A stretch of DNA of 64,000 bases from Apibacter sp. B3706 (GTDB lineage: Bacteria; Bacteroidota; Bacteroidia; Flavobacteriales; Weeksellaceae), in the NCBI RefSeq assembly GCF_011082725.1, contig NZ_CP049715.1, positions 124,001 to 188,000 of the forward strand, written 5' to 3'. The position numbers and the translations under genes are program-made. The notes beneath the pieces were generated by a model. The model worked only from the letters and a program-made list of their open reading frames with translations. It was not told the DNA's origin and ran no database searches. Positions 16,719 through 26,016 of this stretch are shown here, in pieces. How positions within the stretch are numbered: the first letter of the stretch is position 1; the number at the start of each line of letters is the position of its first letter.

Positions 16719-17468
16719 ATGTCTAAAAAAGATATATTTATAGAAGAAAATAAAATGCCTAAACACGTTGCCATTATTATGGATGGTAATGGAAGATGGG
16801 CTAAAAAAAGAGGTATGATTCGTAGTCTTGGCCATCAAAATGCTATTAAAGCAGTTCGAGAGGCGATTGAATTTTGTGATGATGCAAATATTCCCTATCT
16901 TACCTTATATGCTTTTTCAACAGAAAATTGGAATAGACCTATTTTAGAAGTGAATTCTTTGATGAGTCTATTGATTAACACTATAAAAAAAGAAACAAAA
17001 AAATTAAAAGAAAAAGGTATTAGAGTTAAAGTTATCGGCAATATTGATAAATTTCCAACTAACGTCCGAGAGGAATTAATCCTGCTTACCAAAGATACAT
17101 GCAATAATCAAAGGGGCACATTGACATTGGCATTAAGTTATGGGGCTAAAAATGAAATTCTCGATGCTGCCAAAAAAATTGCTCTGGATTATTCAAATAA
17201 CGAAATATCTTTGGAACAATTAAATGAAGATACCTTTAATCAATATTTATATACAAACGATCTACCGGATGTAGATCTTCTCATTAGAACGAGTGGAGAG
17301 CAAAGAATAAGTAATTTTTTACTTTGGCAAATAGCATATGCAGAATTATATTTTACAGATACATTATGGCCTGATTTTAATAAAGAAGAATTTTTAAAAG
17401 CATTAGATTTTTATCAGAGCAGAGAAAGAAGATTCGGGAAAATAAGTGAACAATTAAAAGTAAAGTAA
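16719..17468 (+). CDS. uppS: Isoprenyl transferase / di-trans,poly-cis-undecaprenyl diphosphate synthase
   Basis: 249 aa. The catalytic HVAIIMDGNGRWAKKRG, the SxxxFSTENWNRP block (LYAFSTENWNRP) and the C-terminal DLLIRTSGEQRISNFLLWQIAYAELYF are all present. It builds the C55 lipid carrier used for peptidoglycan, LPS O-units and other glycans. It lies in the DUF6089-uppS-bamA operon with gaps of 13 and 18 bases. Confidence 0.96.
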   Translation: MSKKDIFIEENKMPKHVAIIMDGNGRWAKKRGMIRSLGHQNAIKAVREAIEFCDDANIPYLTLYAFSTENWNRPILEVNSLMSLLINTIKKETKKLKEKGIRVKVIGNIDKFPTNVREELILLTKDTCNNQRGTLTLALSYGAKNEILDAAKKIALDYSNNEISLEQLNEDTFNQYLYTNDLPDVDLLIRTSGEQRISNFLLWQIAYAELYFTDTLWPDFNKEEFLKALDFYQSRERRFGKISEQLKVK

Positions 17469-17486
17469 AAGAAGTAAAAAGTGTAC

Positions 17487-20051
17487 ATGAAGAAATTATT
17501 AGCGGCCGTTTTATTCTCAGTAAACATATTTATATTTGGTCAGGTTGCAGACAGTGTTCAAATATCACCACAAGAACCAAAGGCTGATGTTCAAAAAGAT
17601 ATAGACCCTATTAAAAAAGACGATTCTGCTTTACGTATTAAAGAAATCAAAATTACCGGAACCGATAAATATTCTAAGAATCAAATCATGAGGTATACGG
17701 GGTTGTATGAAGGAGATTTTGTGGAAATACCGGGAATGCAAATTAACACGGCAGTCAAAAAACTTTGGGATTCTAAGCTTTTCGCTAACGTAGAAATTTT
17801 TTTAACTAAAGTAATCAACAATGAGGTGTACCTTCGTATAAATTTGGTAGCACTTCCGGATTTAGGTACTGTAAAATTTCATGGAATCAGTAAATCTAAA
17901 GGCGAAAAGTTAATAAAAGACAATGGTCTTAAAACAAAGGCTAAAATTACCGATGATCTGCGTTCTAAACTTCAAAACTCAATAAGAAATGAATATACAG
18001 ATAAAGGATTTCCGGATGCCAAAGCAATAATAAAAGAATCGACCAATCCAACAGATCCTAACTTAGTCAATTGGAATGTAACTATAGATAAAGGTCCTAG
18101 AGTTAAAGTTAAAACAATTAAAATAGAAGGAACTAAAGTATTAAAAGCTTCAACCGTCAGATCACGAGCTTTCAAAAATACTAAACAAAAAAGATTTTAT
18201 CGCTTTTGGAAGAAATCAAAATATGTTCCTGAAAAATACCTGGAAGATTTAAATAGAGTTGTTGAAACTTTTCAATCGTACGGTTTTAGAGATGCGAAAA
18301 TAACTTCAGATACTGTACTCAGAGCTAATAAAAAGAATTTTGATATAGATGTTCATGTATCAGAAGGAAAAAGATATTATCTGGGAAATGTAACTTTCTC
18401 AGGAAATTCTGCATATTCTAGTGAGACACTTTCAAAAGTTATCGGATATAAAAAAGGAGAACCCTATGATGCAGTAGGTTTCAATAAAAAAGTATCAGGA
18501 TCAGAAAAAAACGATGATATTTCAACACTATATTATAATAACGGGTATGTTTTTGCCAATGTAGTTCCCATTGAAAAAGCAGTTAGAAATGATACGATAG
18601 ATATTGAAATTAAAATAAGAGAAGGAGAACAGGCTTATTGGGACAAAGTTACTTTCTCAGGAAATACCAAAACTCACGATCACGTGATCCAACGATCATT
18701 GAGCACAAGACCCGGAGATCTTTTCTCAAAAGAAGATATACAAAGAACCATTATGGAATTAGCCCAAATGGGATACTTTGAAGCACAGACTTTGCGCCCT
18801 GATATTACACCGAATGTTGAAACTCGTACGGTAGACGTTAATTATAAATTAGAAGAAAAGGGAACAAACAGTCAAATAGAATTACAAGGAGGTTATGGAG
18901 GAAATCGTTTTATTGGAACTTTAGGTTTAACTTTTGGTAATTTCTCATTTAATGATTTTTTCAAGAAAAAAGCTTGGAAACCTATTCCTTCCGGTGATGG
19001 ACAAAGTATATCTTTAAGAGCCCAAGCAGGAAGTAATTATCAGAATTACAGCATTTCATTCACAGAACCATGGATTACAGGTAAAAGGCCTACTTCCATG
19101 ACTGTTTCTCTTTACAGCACGATATTGAATTATAATAACTATTATGCAGAAGGAAGAAACAAACTAAATATATATGGAGGTCAAGTGGGATTAACCACTC
19201 GTTTAAATTGGCCGGATAATTATTTCAGGCTTTCCTATGGTATCAATTATCAATTATACTCTTTTAGAAATTATCCGTTTAATATAGCAGATGAAAATGC
19301 CTTAGGATATACAACATGGGATAATGGAGAAAGTAACAATTTCAGTTTTTATGCAAGTTTAGGTAGATATTCAGCAGGATTTGATCCTATATTCCCGACA
19401 ATGGGTTCTGAATTTGAGCTTTCAGTGAAATTTACTCCCCCATATTCCGCATTTAACAATGAAGATTACAGCAAAAAAACCGATAAGGAAAAATACAAAT
19501 GGCTGGAATATTATAAAATAAAGATGAAAGCCTATTGGTATCAGGAATTAGTAGGTAAATTTGTTTTAAAAGCAGGAGGAGAATTCGGATTTTTAAGTAA
19601 TTATAATTCTAAAGTAGGAATTCCTCCTTTTGAAAGATTCTATTTAGGAGGAACCGGGCTATATGGAAATAGATTTGATGGTAGAGAAATTATCCCTTTA
19701 CGTGGGTATAGAGATGCTACATCCTTCGGAGGAGTTTCCGGTGAAGACATTACCCCATTAGGAGGGGGTACTTCATATTCAAGGTTTATGTTGGAATTGC
19801 GTTATCCGGTATTATTAGGAGGAGCTACGAAAATTTACGCGTTAACATTTGCGGAAGGAGGAAATACTTGGAGCAATAATAAATCTTTTAATCCGTTTGA
19901 GCTAAAAAGATCTGCCGGTTTTGGTATTAGAATTTTTATGCCACAATTCGGAATGTTAGGTTTTGATTTTGCTAAAGGATTTGATTCAACCATTAATTCA
20001 AACAGTGCCAACGGATGGGAAACCCATTTCATATTTGGTCAACAATTTTAG
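17487..20051 (+). CDS. bamA: Outer membrane protein assembly factor BamA
   Basis: 854 aa from ATG 17487; a GTG two codons upstream is less likely because the signal peptide MKKLLAAVLFSVNIFIFGQ starts exactly at the ATG. Successive POTRA repeats are visible (for example LRIKEIKITGTDKYSKNQIM, PRVKVKTIKIEGTKVLKASTV, YYLGNVTFSGNSAYSSETLS, AYWDKVTFSGNTKTHDHVIQ), then a 16-strand barrel. The loop-6 motif VRGF appears here as PLRGYRD. The protein ends in FIFGQQF with terminal Phe. BamA inserts beta-barrel proteins into the outer membrane. Two ompH/skp-like genes follow. Confidence 0.95.
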   Translation: MKKLLAAVLFSVNIFIFGQVADSVQISPQEPKADVQKDIDPIKKDDSALRIKEIKITGTDKYSKNQIMRYTGLYEGDFVEIPGMQINTAVKKLWDSKLFANVEIFLTKVINNEVYLRINLVALPDLGTVKFHGISKSKGEKLIKDNGLKTKAKITDDLRSKLQNSIRNEYTDKGFPDAKAIIKESTNPTDPNLVNWNVTIDKGPRVKVKTIKIEGTKVLKASTVRSRAFKNTKQKRFYRFWKKSKYVPEKYLEDLNRVVETFQSYGFRDAKITSDTVLRANKKNFDIDVHVSEGKRYYLGNVTFSGNSAYSSETLSKVIGYKKGEPYDAVGFNKKVSGSEKNDDISTLYYNNGYVFANVVPIEKAVRNDTIDIEIKIREGEQAYWDKVTFSGNTKTHDHVIQRSLSTRPGDLFSKEDIQRTIMELAQMGYFEAQTLRPDITPNVETRTVDVNYKLEEKGTNSQIELQGGYGGNRFIGTLGLTFGNFSFNDFFKKKAWKPIPSGDGQSISLRAQAGSNYQNYSISFTEPWITGKRPTSMTVSLYSTILNYNNYYAEGRNKLNIYGGQVGLTTRLNWPDNYFRLSYGINYQLYSFRNYPFNIADENALGYTTWDNGESNNFSFYASLGRYSAGFDPIFPTMGSEFELSVKFTPPYSAFNNEDYSKKTDKEKYKWLEYYKIKMKAYWYQELVGKFVLKAGGEFGFLSNYNSKVGIPPFERFYLGGTGLYGNRFDGREIIPLRGYRDATSFGGVSGEDITPLGGGTSYSRFMLELRYPVLLGGATKIYALTFAEGGNTWSNNKSFNPFELKRSAGFGIRIFMPQFGMLGFDFAKGFDSTINSNSANGWETHFIFGQQF

Positions 20052-20150
20052 ATGATTTTTGCTTATATTGAATTATAATAATATATTTATAGCAAAATAA
20101 AGTTTATAAAAACTTGGTATGATTTTAGAAAAGCCTTATATATAGTTACC

Positions 20151-21143
20151 ATGAAGAAAACATTGACATATGCTCTGCTCTTGCTTTTTAGTTTTGGCAT
20201 TGCTCAAAAAATGGCTTACGTAGATACGCAGTATATTTTAAAACAATTGCCGCAATATCAACAATCAGAACAAAGACTTGACCATGAAGTTAAAAAATGG
20301 CAGGAAGAGATTGTTAACAGACAATCCATGTTAGAAAAACTTCGTATTGAGTATGAGAATGAAAAAGTTTTATTAACAGAGGATCAGCAAAAGTCAAGGT
20401 TGATGTCAATTGATAGCACAGATAAGGCGCTCCATGAATTTATTGAAAAAAAATTCGGATCAAAAGGAGAATCAGTCAATCTAAGAATTAATTTGGTTAA
20501 ACCTATACAAGATCAAATTTGGAATGCAATAAATGCCATAGCTATAAAAGATAAATATAATTTAATCTTAGACAAATCGTCAGATTTAATTATGGTTTAT
20601 ACAGATTCCAAATATGACATCACAGATAAAGTGTTGAAACAATTAGGAATTGCAACCAAAAAGAAAGAGGATAAAAATGGTAAATCATCTTCTATGATAT
20701 CCAATTCAGATGAAGTTGATGATAAAGAAGCTAAAATTAAAAATGCTAAGAATTCTGATGAAAATGCAATAGATAAAAAAGATAAAGAATCTACTAAAAA
20801 GCAACAAAAATCAGGATGGGGAAGAAAGTATGTTCCTAAAAACAAACAAACTAAAAAGGAACAGGTTCAAAAAGAAGAAGTAAATGAAGTTTCTTCTGAA
20901 AAAGTAGATGAAGTTTCAGAGGAAAAAAATATAAATAATGTAAAAAGTAAAGATTATCCTAAGGAGGAAGATGTACATGAAATAACTGCACCGGCTCCTA
21001 AGAATAAAGAAAGTAAAACAGTAAATAATAAAGAATCTAAAACTACCATTAAATCGCAACCAAAATCAGGATATGGTAGTAAGTATATACCTAAGAAAAA
21101 AACTCAAAATAATAATCAAACTAATGATAAAACAAGTAAATAA
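20151..21143 (+). CDS. OmpH/Skp family periplasmic chaperone with long low-complexity C-terminal extension
   Basis: 330 aa. Residues 1-18 form a signal peptide and about 19-165 are the OmpH/Skp domain (MAYVDTQYILKQLPQYQQSEQRLDHEVKKWQ, then the coiled tentacles). Typical members are about 160-200 aa. Here about 150 extra residues rich in Lys, Glu and Ser follow, containing the repeated module KSGWGRKYVPKN (near 221) and KSGYGSKYIPKK (near 305). It sits 99 bases after bamA and 16 bases before a second, normal-sized ompH, so it probably escorts outer-membrane proteins to BamA. The function of the extension is unknown; its basic repeats could bind peptidoglycan or LPS. Confidence 0.85.
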   Translation: MKKTLTYALLLLFSFGIAQKMAYVDTQYILKQLPQYQQSEQRLDHEVKKWQEEIVNRQSMLEKLRIEYENEKVLLTEDQQKSRLMSIDSTDKALHEFIEKKFGSKGESVNLRINLVKPIQDQIWNAINAIAIKDKYNLILDKSSDLIMVYTDSKYDITDKVLKQLGIATKKKEDKNGKSSSMISNSDEVDDKEAKIKNAKNSDENAIDKKDKESTKKQQKSGWGRKYVPKNKQTKKEQVQKEEVNEVSSEKVDEVSEEKNINNVKSKDYPKEEDVHEITAPAPKNKESKTVNNKESKTTIKSQPKSGYGSKYIPKKKTQNNNQTNDKTSK

Positions 21144-21159
21144 TAAAATTAGAATAAAA

Positions 21160-21684
21160 ATGAAGAAAATCACATTAGTATTCCTCTTAACTGCATTTGT
21201 TGGAGCTTTTCAATTAGTTAAAGCTCAAAATATAGCTCATGTTAATTCAATGGAATTATTAAGCCTGATGCCTGAAAAAAAAGCAGCTGATGATCAATTA
21301 AAAACATTAGCAGACCAAAAAAAGGCAGAAATTAAAAAACAAGAAGACAGTTTTTCTGCTAAGTATGAAAAAATTCAAAAAGATTTGCAAGGAAAATCAC
21401 AAGCTGATCTTGAAAAAATGAAAGATCAACTTCAAAAATACGAAGAAGATTTCCAAAAAGATCAACAAAGTCTAGTAGCTTTAAGAGAAGAAGCAGCAAA
21501 AGCTTTAGATAAAAAACAAGCAGATTTATATGAGCCTATCATGAAAAAAGCACAAGATGCAATTGATAGTGTTGCTAAAGCTAAAGGTTACCTTTATGTT
21601 TTTGATACTTCTCAACCATCTCTTTTATATGCTGAAGGACCAAATATTCTAAATGATGTTAAAGCTAAATTAGGAATAAAATAA
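21160..21684 (+). CDS. OmpH/Skp family periplasmic chaperone
   Basis: 174 aa from ATG 21160. A longer reading from 21073 would overlap the preceding gene and push the signal peptide (MKKITLVFLLTAFVGAFQLVKAQ) inside, so it is rejected. The mature part opens with NIAHVNSMELLSLMPEKKAADDQLKTLADQ and continues as a long Lys/Gln/Glu-rich coiled coil (about 45-130), then returns to the trimerisation strand YLYVFDTSQPSLLYAEGPNI. This is the standard Skp architecture. It is last in the bamA-ompH-ompH run and is followed by a strong terminator. Confidence 0.9.
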   Translation: MKKITLVFLLTAFVGAFQLVKAQNIAHVNSMELLSLMPEKKAADDQLKTLADQKKAEIKKQEDSFSAKYEKIQKDLQGKSQADLEKMKDQLQKYEEDFQKDQQSLVALREEAAKALDKKQADLYEPIMKKAQDAIDSVAKAKGYLYVFDTSQPSLLYAEGPNILNDVKAKLGIK

Positions 21685-21704
21685 GAATTAAGATAGAACA
21701 AAAT

Positions 21705-21733
21705 AAAAAGAGGCTATTAAGCCTCTTTTTTTT
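21705..21733 (+). terminator. Intrinsic terminator after the second ompH
   Basis: Arms AAAAAGAGGC (21705-21714) and GCCTCTTTTT (21721-21730), 6-base loop, T-run to 21733. Confidence 0.9.
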
Positions 21734-21845
21734 ATTTATAAAAACAAAAAATTAGATTAAAACTTTAAATAAATGGTAAAAAATTTATGATGTAATAAAA
21801 CCTTATATGATAATAATTTACCCAAGAAATTACACCTAAAGAATT

Positions 21846-23123
21846 TTAGGGTAAAAAATCGATAAGCCTTTCTAAAGCCATGGCGCGAGAACCTTTCAAT
21901 AAAATATTTTGCGTTGGTAGGGTATGGCTTTTAAGATATTCTTTCATATCATTAGTTGAATGAAATTTTTGAACTCTGGTAGTCATCGTGTTGGTTGAAT
22001 AAAAATTTTCACCAACTAAATAAATAAAATCAAAATTTAACTTTTCTGCAAGATTTACAATCTTTTGATGTTCTAAAACCGATTCGCTGCCCAATTCATA
22101 CATATCTCCAATAATTATAGATTTAGTTCCTTTAAAATGAGAAAAATTTTCTAAGGATACTTCCATACTGCTCGGATTAGCATTATAGGTGTCTAATACT
22201 AAAACTACGTTTTCCTTTTCCACAACTTGTGAACGTTGATTTTGAGGGGTATAATTTTCAATCCCTTTTTTAATCTTATGCGTATCTATGCCAAAATAAA
22301 GCCCTAAGGAAAAAGCAGCGCAAATATTTGTAAAATTGTATTGACCGGTAAGTTGAGAATTAATTACAAGGTCTTTATATTGAATACTAACCCGATGGTT
22401 ATTTCCTAATAAAGAGAAAGTATATGAGCCATGAGAACCGAAAGTTATTTTTTCTATTCCTTGACTCAAGGAAACTTGTAAAGGATCGTCGGTATTTATC
22501 AGAGCCGTTTTTTTATACTCTCTCAAGAAAGCATAAAGTTCTGATTTTCCTTTAATTACTCCTTCTTTGCCACCAAAGCCTTCTAAATGAGCTTTACCAA
22601 AATTTGTTATATAGCCAATAGTTGGTTGTGAAATACCGCTTAATAATTCAATTTCTTTACGATGATTGGCTCCCATTTCAATAATAGCAATTTCATGCTC
22701 AGTATTTATAGATAAGATGGTAAGCGGCACTCCAATATGGTTATTTAGATTGCCCTTTGTGTATAAAACATTAAATTTTTCACTTAAAACGGAAGCTATT
22801 AGTTCTTTAGAAGTAGTTTTACCATTACTTCCGGTTAAACCAATAACAGGAATGTTTATTTGATTTCTATGATATCTTGCTAAATTTTGTAAAGCAACTA
22901 AAGAATTTTCAAAATAGAAAATGCCTTTTTCAGGATTTGATACATCAATATCATCTACAACGGCAGCTAAAGCGCCATTCTTTATTGCTTGTTCAGCAAA
23001 TCTATTTCCATCAAAATTATTTCCTTTTAAAGCAAAAAATAAATTGCCTTTTTTAATTTTTCTGGTGTCCGTTGCAATTCCTGAAGATTGCAAAAAAATG
23101 GAATATAATTCAATAATTGTCAT
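21846..23123 (-). CDS. murF: UDP-N-acetylmuramoyl-tripeptide--D-alanyl-D-alanine ligase
   Basis: 425 aa from ATG 23123. Mur ligase architecture: N-terminal substrate domain (SSGIATDTRKIKKGNLFFALKG with FDGNRFAEQAIKNGA), the ATP loop PVIGLTGSNGKTTSKELI, the central NHIGVPLTIL and EMGANHRKEIELLSGISQPTIGYITNFGKAHLEGFGG, and a C-terminal domain with DTYNANPSSMEVSLENF. It adds D-Ala-D-Ala to the UDP-MurNAc-tripeptide in the cytoplasm. The upstream TTG at 23192 that could extend the ORF is the -33 element of the promoter, so the extension is rejected. murF stands away from a dcw cluster, as is common in Bacteroidota. Confidence 0.95.
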   Translation of the reverse strand: MTIIELYSIFLQSSGIATDTRKIKKGNLFFALKGNNFDGNRFAEQAIKNGALAAVVDDIDVSNPEKGIFYFENSLVALQNLARYHRNQINIPVIGLTGSNGKTTSKELIASVLSEKFNVLYTKGNLNNHIGVPLTILSINTEHEIAIIEMGANHRKEIELLSGISQPTIGYITNFGKAHLEGFGGKEGVIKGKSELYAFLREYKKTALINTDDPLQVSLSQGIEKITFGSHGSYTFSLLGNNHRVSIQYKDLVINSQLTGQYNFTNICAAFSLGLYFGIDTHKIKKGIENYTPQNQRSQVVEKENVVLVLDTYNANPSSMEVSLENFSHFKGTKSIIIGDMYELGSESVLEHQKIVNLAEKLNFDFIYLVGENFYSTNTMTTRVQKFHSTNDMKEYLKSHTLPTQNILLKGSRAMALERLIDFLP

Positions 23124-23159
23124 ATATAATCTTCCTAGTTTATTTTGAAATTTACTATA

Positions 23160-23192
23160 CAAAAATAAATAATTGTTAGCTACATAGATCAA
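23160..23192 (-). promoter_or_regulatory. Promoter of murF (TTG-N22-TATTTTTG)
   Basis: On the minus strand TTG (23190-23192), 22 bases, then TATTTTTG (23160-23167). The box ends 36 bases before the murF ATG. Confidence 0.55.
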
Positions 23193-23394
23193 TAATCAAT
23201 CTTTAATAATTCAATCATATAAATATAGTCAGAACAAACAAAAGTTGTTTTTGATACATGTTTTATTTAAAAAAATCAAAAATTTCAAATAAATAAATTT
23301 ATGAAGTTAAAGAACGGTTAATTAAATTGAAGTTAAATTTTCTAATTTGTAATGTAGGGATTAATTTTAAAATTAATGTGAAAGGAGATATAAT

Positions 23395-23423
23395 AAAAAA
23401 ACAGCTTACTAATAAGCTGTTTT
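23395..23423 (-). terminator. Intrinsic terminator after mdh
   Basis: On the minus strand, AAAACAGCTTA (23423-23413) and TAAGCTGTTTT (23408-23398) pair over 11 bp with a 4-base loop, followed by a T-run. It lies 24 bases after the mdh stop. Confidence 0.85.
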
Positions 23424-23446
23424 AAATTTATTTAGTTTTTACAACT

Positions 23447-24385
23447 TTATAGAACCTTCATTTCGTATAAAACATTATTCATATTCCTTACCGCATCAGC
23501 TGAAGCTTTAAATTTAGCTTTTTCAGTATCATTGAGTTCCAATTCAACAATTTTTTCAATACCGTTTTTACCTAAAACTACAGGTACTCCAATACAAATA
23601 TCGGTTTCACCATATTCACCGTCTAGGTAAACGGAACAAGGAATTACTTTTTTCTCGTCTCTAATAATGGATTCAACCACTGCAGCTCCGGCAGCTCCGG
23701 GAGCATACCATGCTGAAGTTCCTAATAGTTTAGTTAATGTAGCACCACCAACCATTGTATCAGAAGCAACTTTTTCTAATTTATCTGCAGATAATATTTT
23801 TGAAAAAGGTACCCCTTGGCAAGAAGCAAAACGAGTTAAAGGAATCATCGTTGTATCCCCGTGTCCCCCTATAACCGTAGCTTGAATATCGTTTTGAGAA
23901 GCTCCACTAGCTAAAGATAAGTAGGTTTTGAAACGAGATGAATCCAATGCTCCTCCCATACCAATAACTCTAGATTTAGGTAATCCTAAAGATTTAAGAG
24001 CTAAATAGGTCATAGTATCCATAGGATTCGAAATGATTACCAATATAGCTTCCGGAGAATATTTTAATATGTTAGTTGCAACGTCTTTAACAATTCCTGC
24101 ATTAGTACCAATAAGATCTTCACGACTCATTCCCGGTTTTCTGGGAATACCTGAAGTAATCACGGCAACGTGAGATCCGGCAGTTTTAGAATAATCGTTA
24201 GTACTTCCCGTAATAGTAGTGTCAAATCCTAAAAGTGATGTGGTTTGTGTTAAATCTAAAGCTTTACCTTCGGCAAAACCTTCTTTTATATCAACGATTA
24301 CTAGTTCGTCAACTATTTCTTTCCTTGCAATGTTATCAGCACAAGTAGCCCCTACGGCTCCGGCGCCTACTACAGTTACTTTCAT
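23447..24385 (-). CDS. mdh: Malate dehydrogenase (LDH-like type)
   Basis: 312 aa. The NAD-binding glycine loop VTVVGAGAVGATCADNIA, the acidic residue ending strand 2 (ELVIVDI), the substrate motif SGIPRKPGMSREDLI with its arginines, ISNPMDTMTYLALKSLG and catalytic GGHGDTTMIPL are all present. IPRKPGMSR distinguishes MDH from LDH. It interconverts malate and oxaloacetate with NAD in the TCA cycle. It is a single-gene unit with its own promoter box and terminator. Confidence 0.96.
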   Translation of the reverse strand: MKVTVVGAGAVGATCADNIARKEIVDELVIVDIKEGFAEGKALDLTQTTSLLGFDTTITGSTNDYSKTAGSHVAVITSGIPRKPGMSREDLIGTNAGIVKDVATNILKYSPEAILVIISNPMDTMTYLALKSLGLPKSRVIGMGGALDSSRFKTYLSLASGASQNDIQATVIGGHGDTTMIPLTRFASCQGVPFSKILSADKLEKVASDTMVGGATLTKLLGTSAWYAPGAAGAAVVESIIRDEKKVIPCSVYLDGEYGETDICIGVPVVLGKNGIEKIVELELNDTEKAKFKASADAVRNMNNVLYEMKVL

Positions 24386-24419
24386 ATTTTTATACTTAAT
24401 TTATTGTTAATAATCTTCT

Positions 24420-24427
24420 CAAAGGTA
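24420..24427 (-). promoter_or_regulatory. -7 promoter box of mdh
   Basis: Minus-strand TACCTTTG fits TAnnTTTG, 34 bases before the mdh ATG. Confidence 0.5.
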
Positions 24428-24508
24428 TAATAAGTTTAATTATAATAAAATGTCGTTTATCATCTTTTAAAACATAACTCTTCAATTTTAAATTCACTAT
24501 TTTTTTAA

Positions 24509-24516
24509 TAAATTTG
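24509..24516 (+). promoter_or_regulatory. -7 promoter box of the GT2 gene
   Basis: TAAATTTG, 24 bases before ATG 24541. It overlaps an in-frame TTG (24514), arguing against that codon as the start. Confidence 0.5.
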
Positions 24517-24540
24517 ATAATTATTTTACATCCCACATAC

Positions 24541-25257
24541 ATGGAATATGAATTAACGGTAATAATACCGGTTTTTAATGAAGAAGATAATCTTGAACGA
24601 GTTAAAGAAGAAATGTTGGCATTTCTACATGCTGCTAAGAAAAAGTCAAAAGTACTTTTTGTTAACGACGGTTCTAAAGATTCAAGTCTTTCGGTAATTC
24701 AAAAAATTTGCAACGAGAATCAAGAATTCTTTTATATATCATTCGATAAAAATTATGGATTAAGTGCCGCAATAAAGGCCGGATTTGATTATGCCGATAC
24801 ACAATGGGTTGGATATATTGATGCAGATCTTCAAACATCTCCCATGGATTTCAACATTCTTTTAGATTATGCGGATCAATACCAATTGGTTACAGGAGTT
24901 CGATCCAACAGGAAAGACAGTAAAGTTAAGAATCTTTCATCGAAAATTGCGAATGGAATCCGACGTGCTTTTACTCATGACGGGATGGATGATACGGGGT
25001 GTCCTTTAAAAATTATTCAAACTGAATATGCGAAAAAAATTCCGATGTTTAAAGGATTGCATCGTTTTCTACCGGCAATGATATTACTTCAAAACGGGAA
25101 AATTAAACAACTTCCGGTTCAGCATTTCGAAAGAATAGCCGGTAAATCCAAATTTCATTTATGGAATCGTCTGATTGGACCTCTAAGTGATTGCTTTGCT
25201 TACATTTGGATGAAAAATAAATATATCAATTATAAAGTAGCTGAGAAAAAAATATGA
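24541..25257 (+). CDS. Family 2 glycosyltransferase, polyprenyl-phosphate sugar transferase type
   Basis: 238 aa from ATG 24541. GT-A fold signatures: LTVIIPVFNEEDNL, VLFVNDGSKDSS and the DxD motif in YIDADLQTSP. No C-terminal membrane helices, as in DPM1-like or ArnC-like short forms that charge undecaprenyl phosphate with a sugar at the cytoplasmic face. It overlaps the next gene (tandem LAB_N protein) by 4 bases, and an ArnT-like GT39 follows. Together they suggest a pathway making a lipid-linked sugar and transferring it to lipid A. The sugar is unknown. Confidence 0.85.
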   Translation: MEYELTVIIPVFNEEDNLERVKEEMLAFLHAAKKKSKVLFVNDGSKDSSLSVIQKICNENQEFFYISFDKNYGLSAAIKAGFDYADTQWVGYIDADLQTSPMDFNILLDYADQYQLVTGVRSNRKDSKVKNLSSKIANGIRRAFTHDGMDDTGCPLKIIQTEYAKKIPMFKGLHRFLPAMILLQNGKIKQLPVQHFERIAGKSKFHLWNRLIGPLSDCFAYIWMKNKYINYKVAEKKI

Positions 25258-25919
25258 AAAATATCTTAGCTGAGAATCTTTTTTTTAATGATCTATTTGC
25301 AAAGTATTTTACCTTAAGTTTAGGTTTTCTTGCACAAATACTTTTTTCAAGTAGAATGATAATTCAATGGATTTCAGCAGAAAAAAATAAAAAGGTTACT
25401 TCTGATCTCATCTTTTGGCAGGTAAGTCTTGTTGCTTCCTTCTTTTTATTCGTTTACGGATATTTAAGACATGATTTTTCAATTATGTTAGGGCAGTTGA
25501 TAACTTATTACATTTACATTAGGAATATTCAGCTTCATGATGCCTGGATGAAATATCATGTAGTTTTTAGATATATTTTATATTTATTTCCTGTAGTGGC
25601 AATTATATTTAGCCTTTGGAACAGTGCTTTTGATTTACATAAACTTTTTAGCAGGGAAAATATACCCTTATGGTTACTTATATGGGGAAGCCTCGGACAA
25701 GTTTTGTTTACTATGCGATTTATCTATCAATGGATTTATTCGGAAAAAATTAAGAAATCTGAATTGCCTATGGGCTTTTGGATTTTAAGTCTTACCGGAT
25801 CATTGATGATCTTTATTTATTCAATTATTAGAAAAGACCCTGTATTATTTGCCGGGCACATTATAGGAATTATTGTTTATACAAGAAACATAATTATCCT
25901 GAAGAAAAGTGATAGTTAA
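25254..25919 (+). CDS. Tandem LAB_N (lipid-A-disaccharide synthase N-terminal-like) membrane protein
   Basis: 221 aa made of two copies of the same module. Copy 1 (about 17-90) has LGFLAQILFSSRMIIQWISAE and GYLRHDFSIMLGQLITYYIYIRNI; copy 2 (about 140-215) has WGSLGQVLFTMRFIYQWIYSEK and SIIRKDPVLFAGHIIGIIVYTRN. Each has about three membrane helices. LAB_N modules are often encoded with GT2 and ArnT-like genes in lipid A modification loci; they may act as small lipid-sugar flippases or partners, which is unproven. Its start overlaps the GT2 stop (ATGA). Confidence 0.82.
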   Translation: MKNILAENLFFNDLFAKYFTLSLGFLAQILFSSRMIIQWISAEKNKKVTSDLIFWQVSLVASFFLFVYGYLRHDFSIMLGQLITYYIYIRNIQLHDAWMKYHVVFRYILYLFPVVAIIFSLWNSAFDLHKLFSRENIPLWLLIWGSLGQVLFTMRFIYQWIYSEKIKKSELPMGFWILSLTGSLMIFIYSIIRKDPVLFAGHIIGIIVYTRNIIILKKSDS

Positions 25920-26016
25920 ATAAAATAGTTAATAAAATATATTTGACTATTTTTCGATTATATAGTAATGAAAATTTTTTATTTAAAAATATCATTTTAA
26001 ATAAAATAAAATATGC

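Larger units (their letters stand above)
23124..23446. other. Intergenic region between mdh and murF
   Basis: 323 bases holding the murF promoter (23160-23192) and the mdh terminator (23395-23423). The A/T-rich 170 bases between them show nothing recognisable. Confidence 0.5.

Noticed and set aside
21073-21159. Extended start of the second ompH gene
   Set aside because: It would overlap the first ompH gene by 71 bases and bury the signal peptide; ATG 21160 begins a clean signal sequence.
23124-23192. N-terminal extension of MurF from a TTG start
   Set aside because: The TTG fits a -33 element with TATTTTTG after 22 bases; the family start matches ATG 23123.
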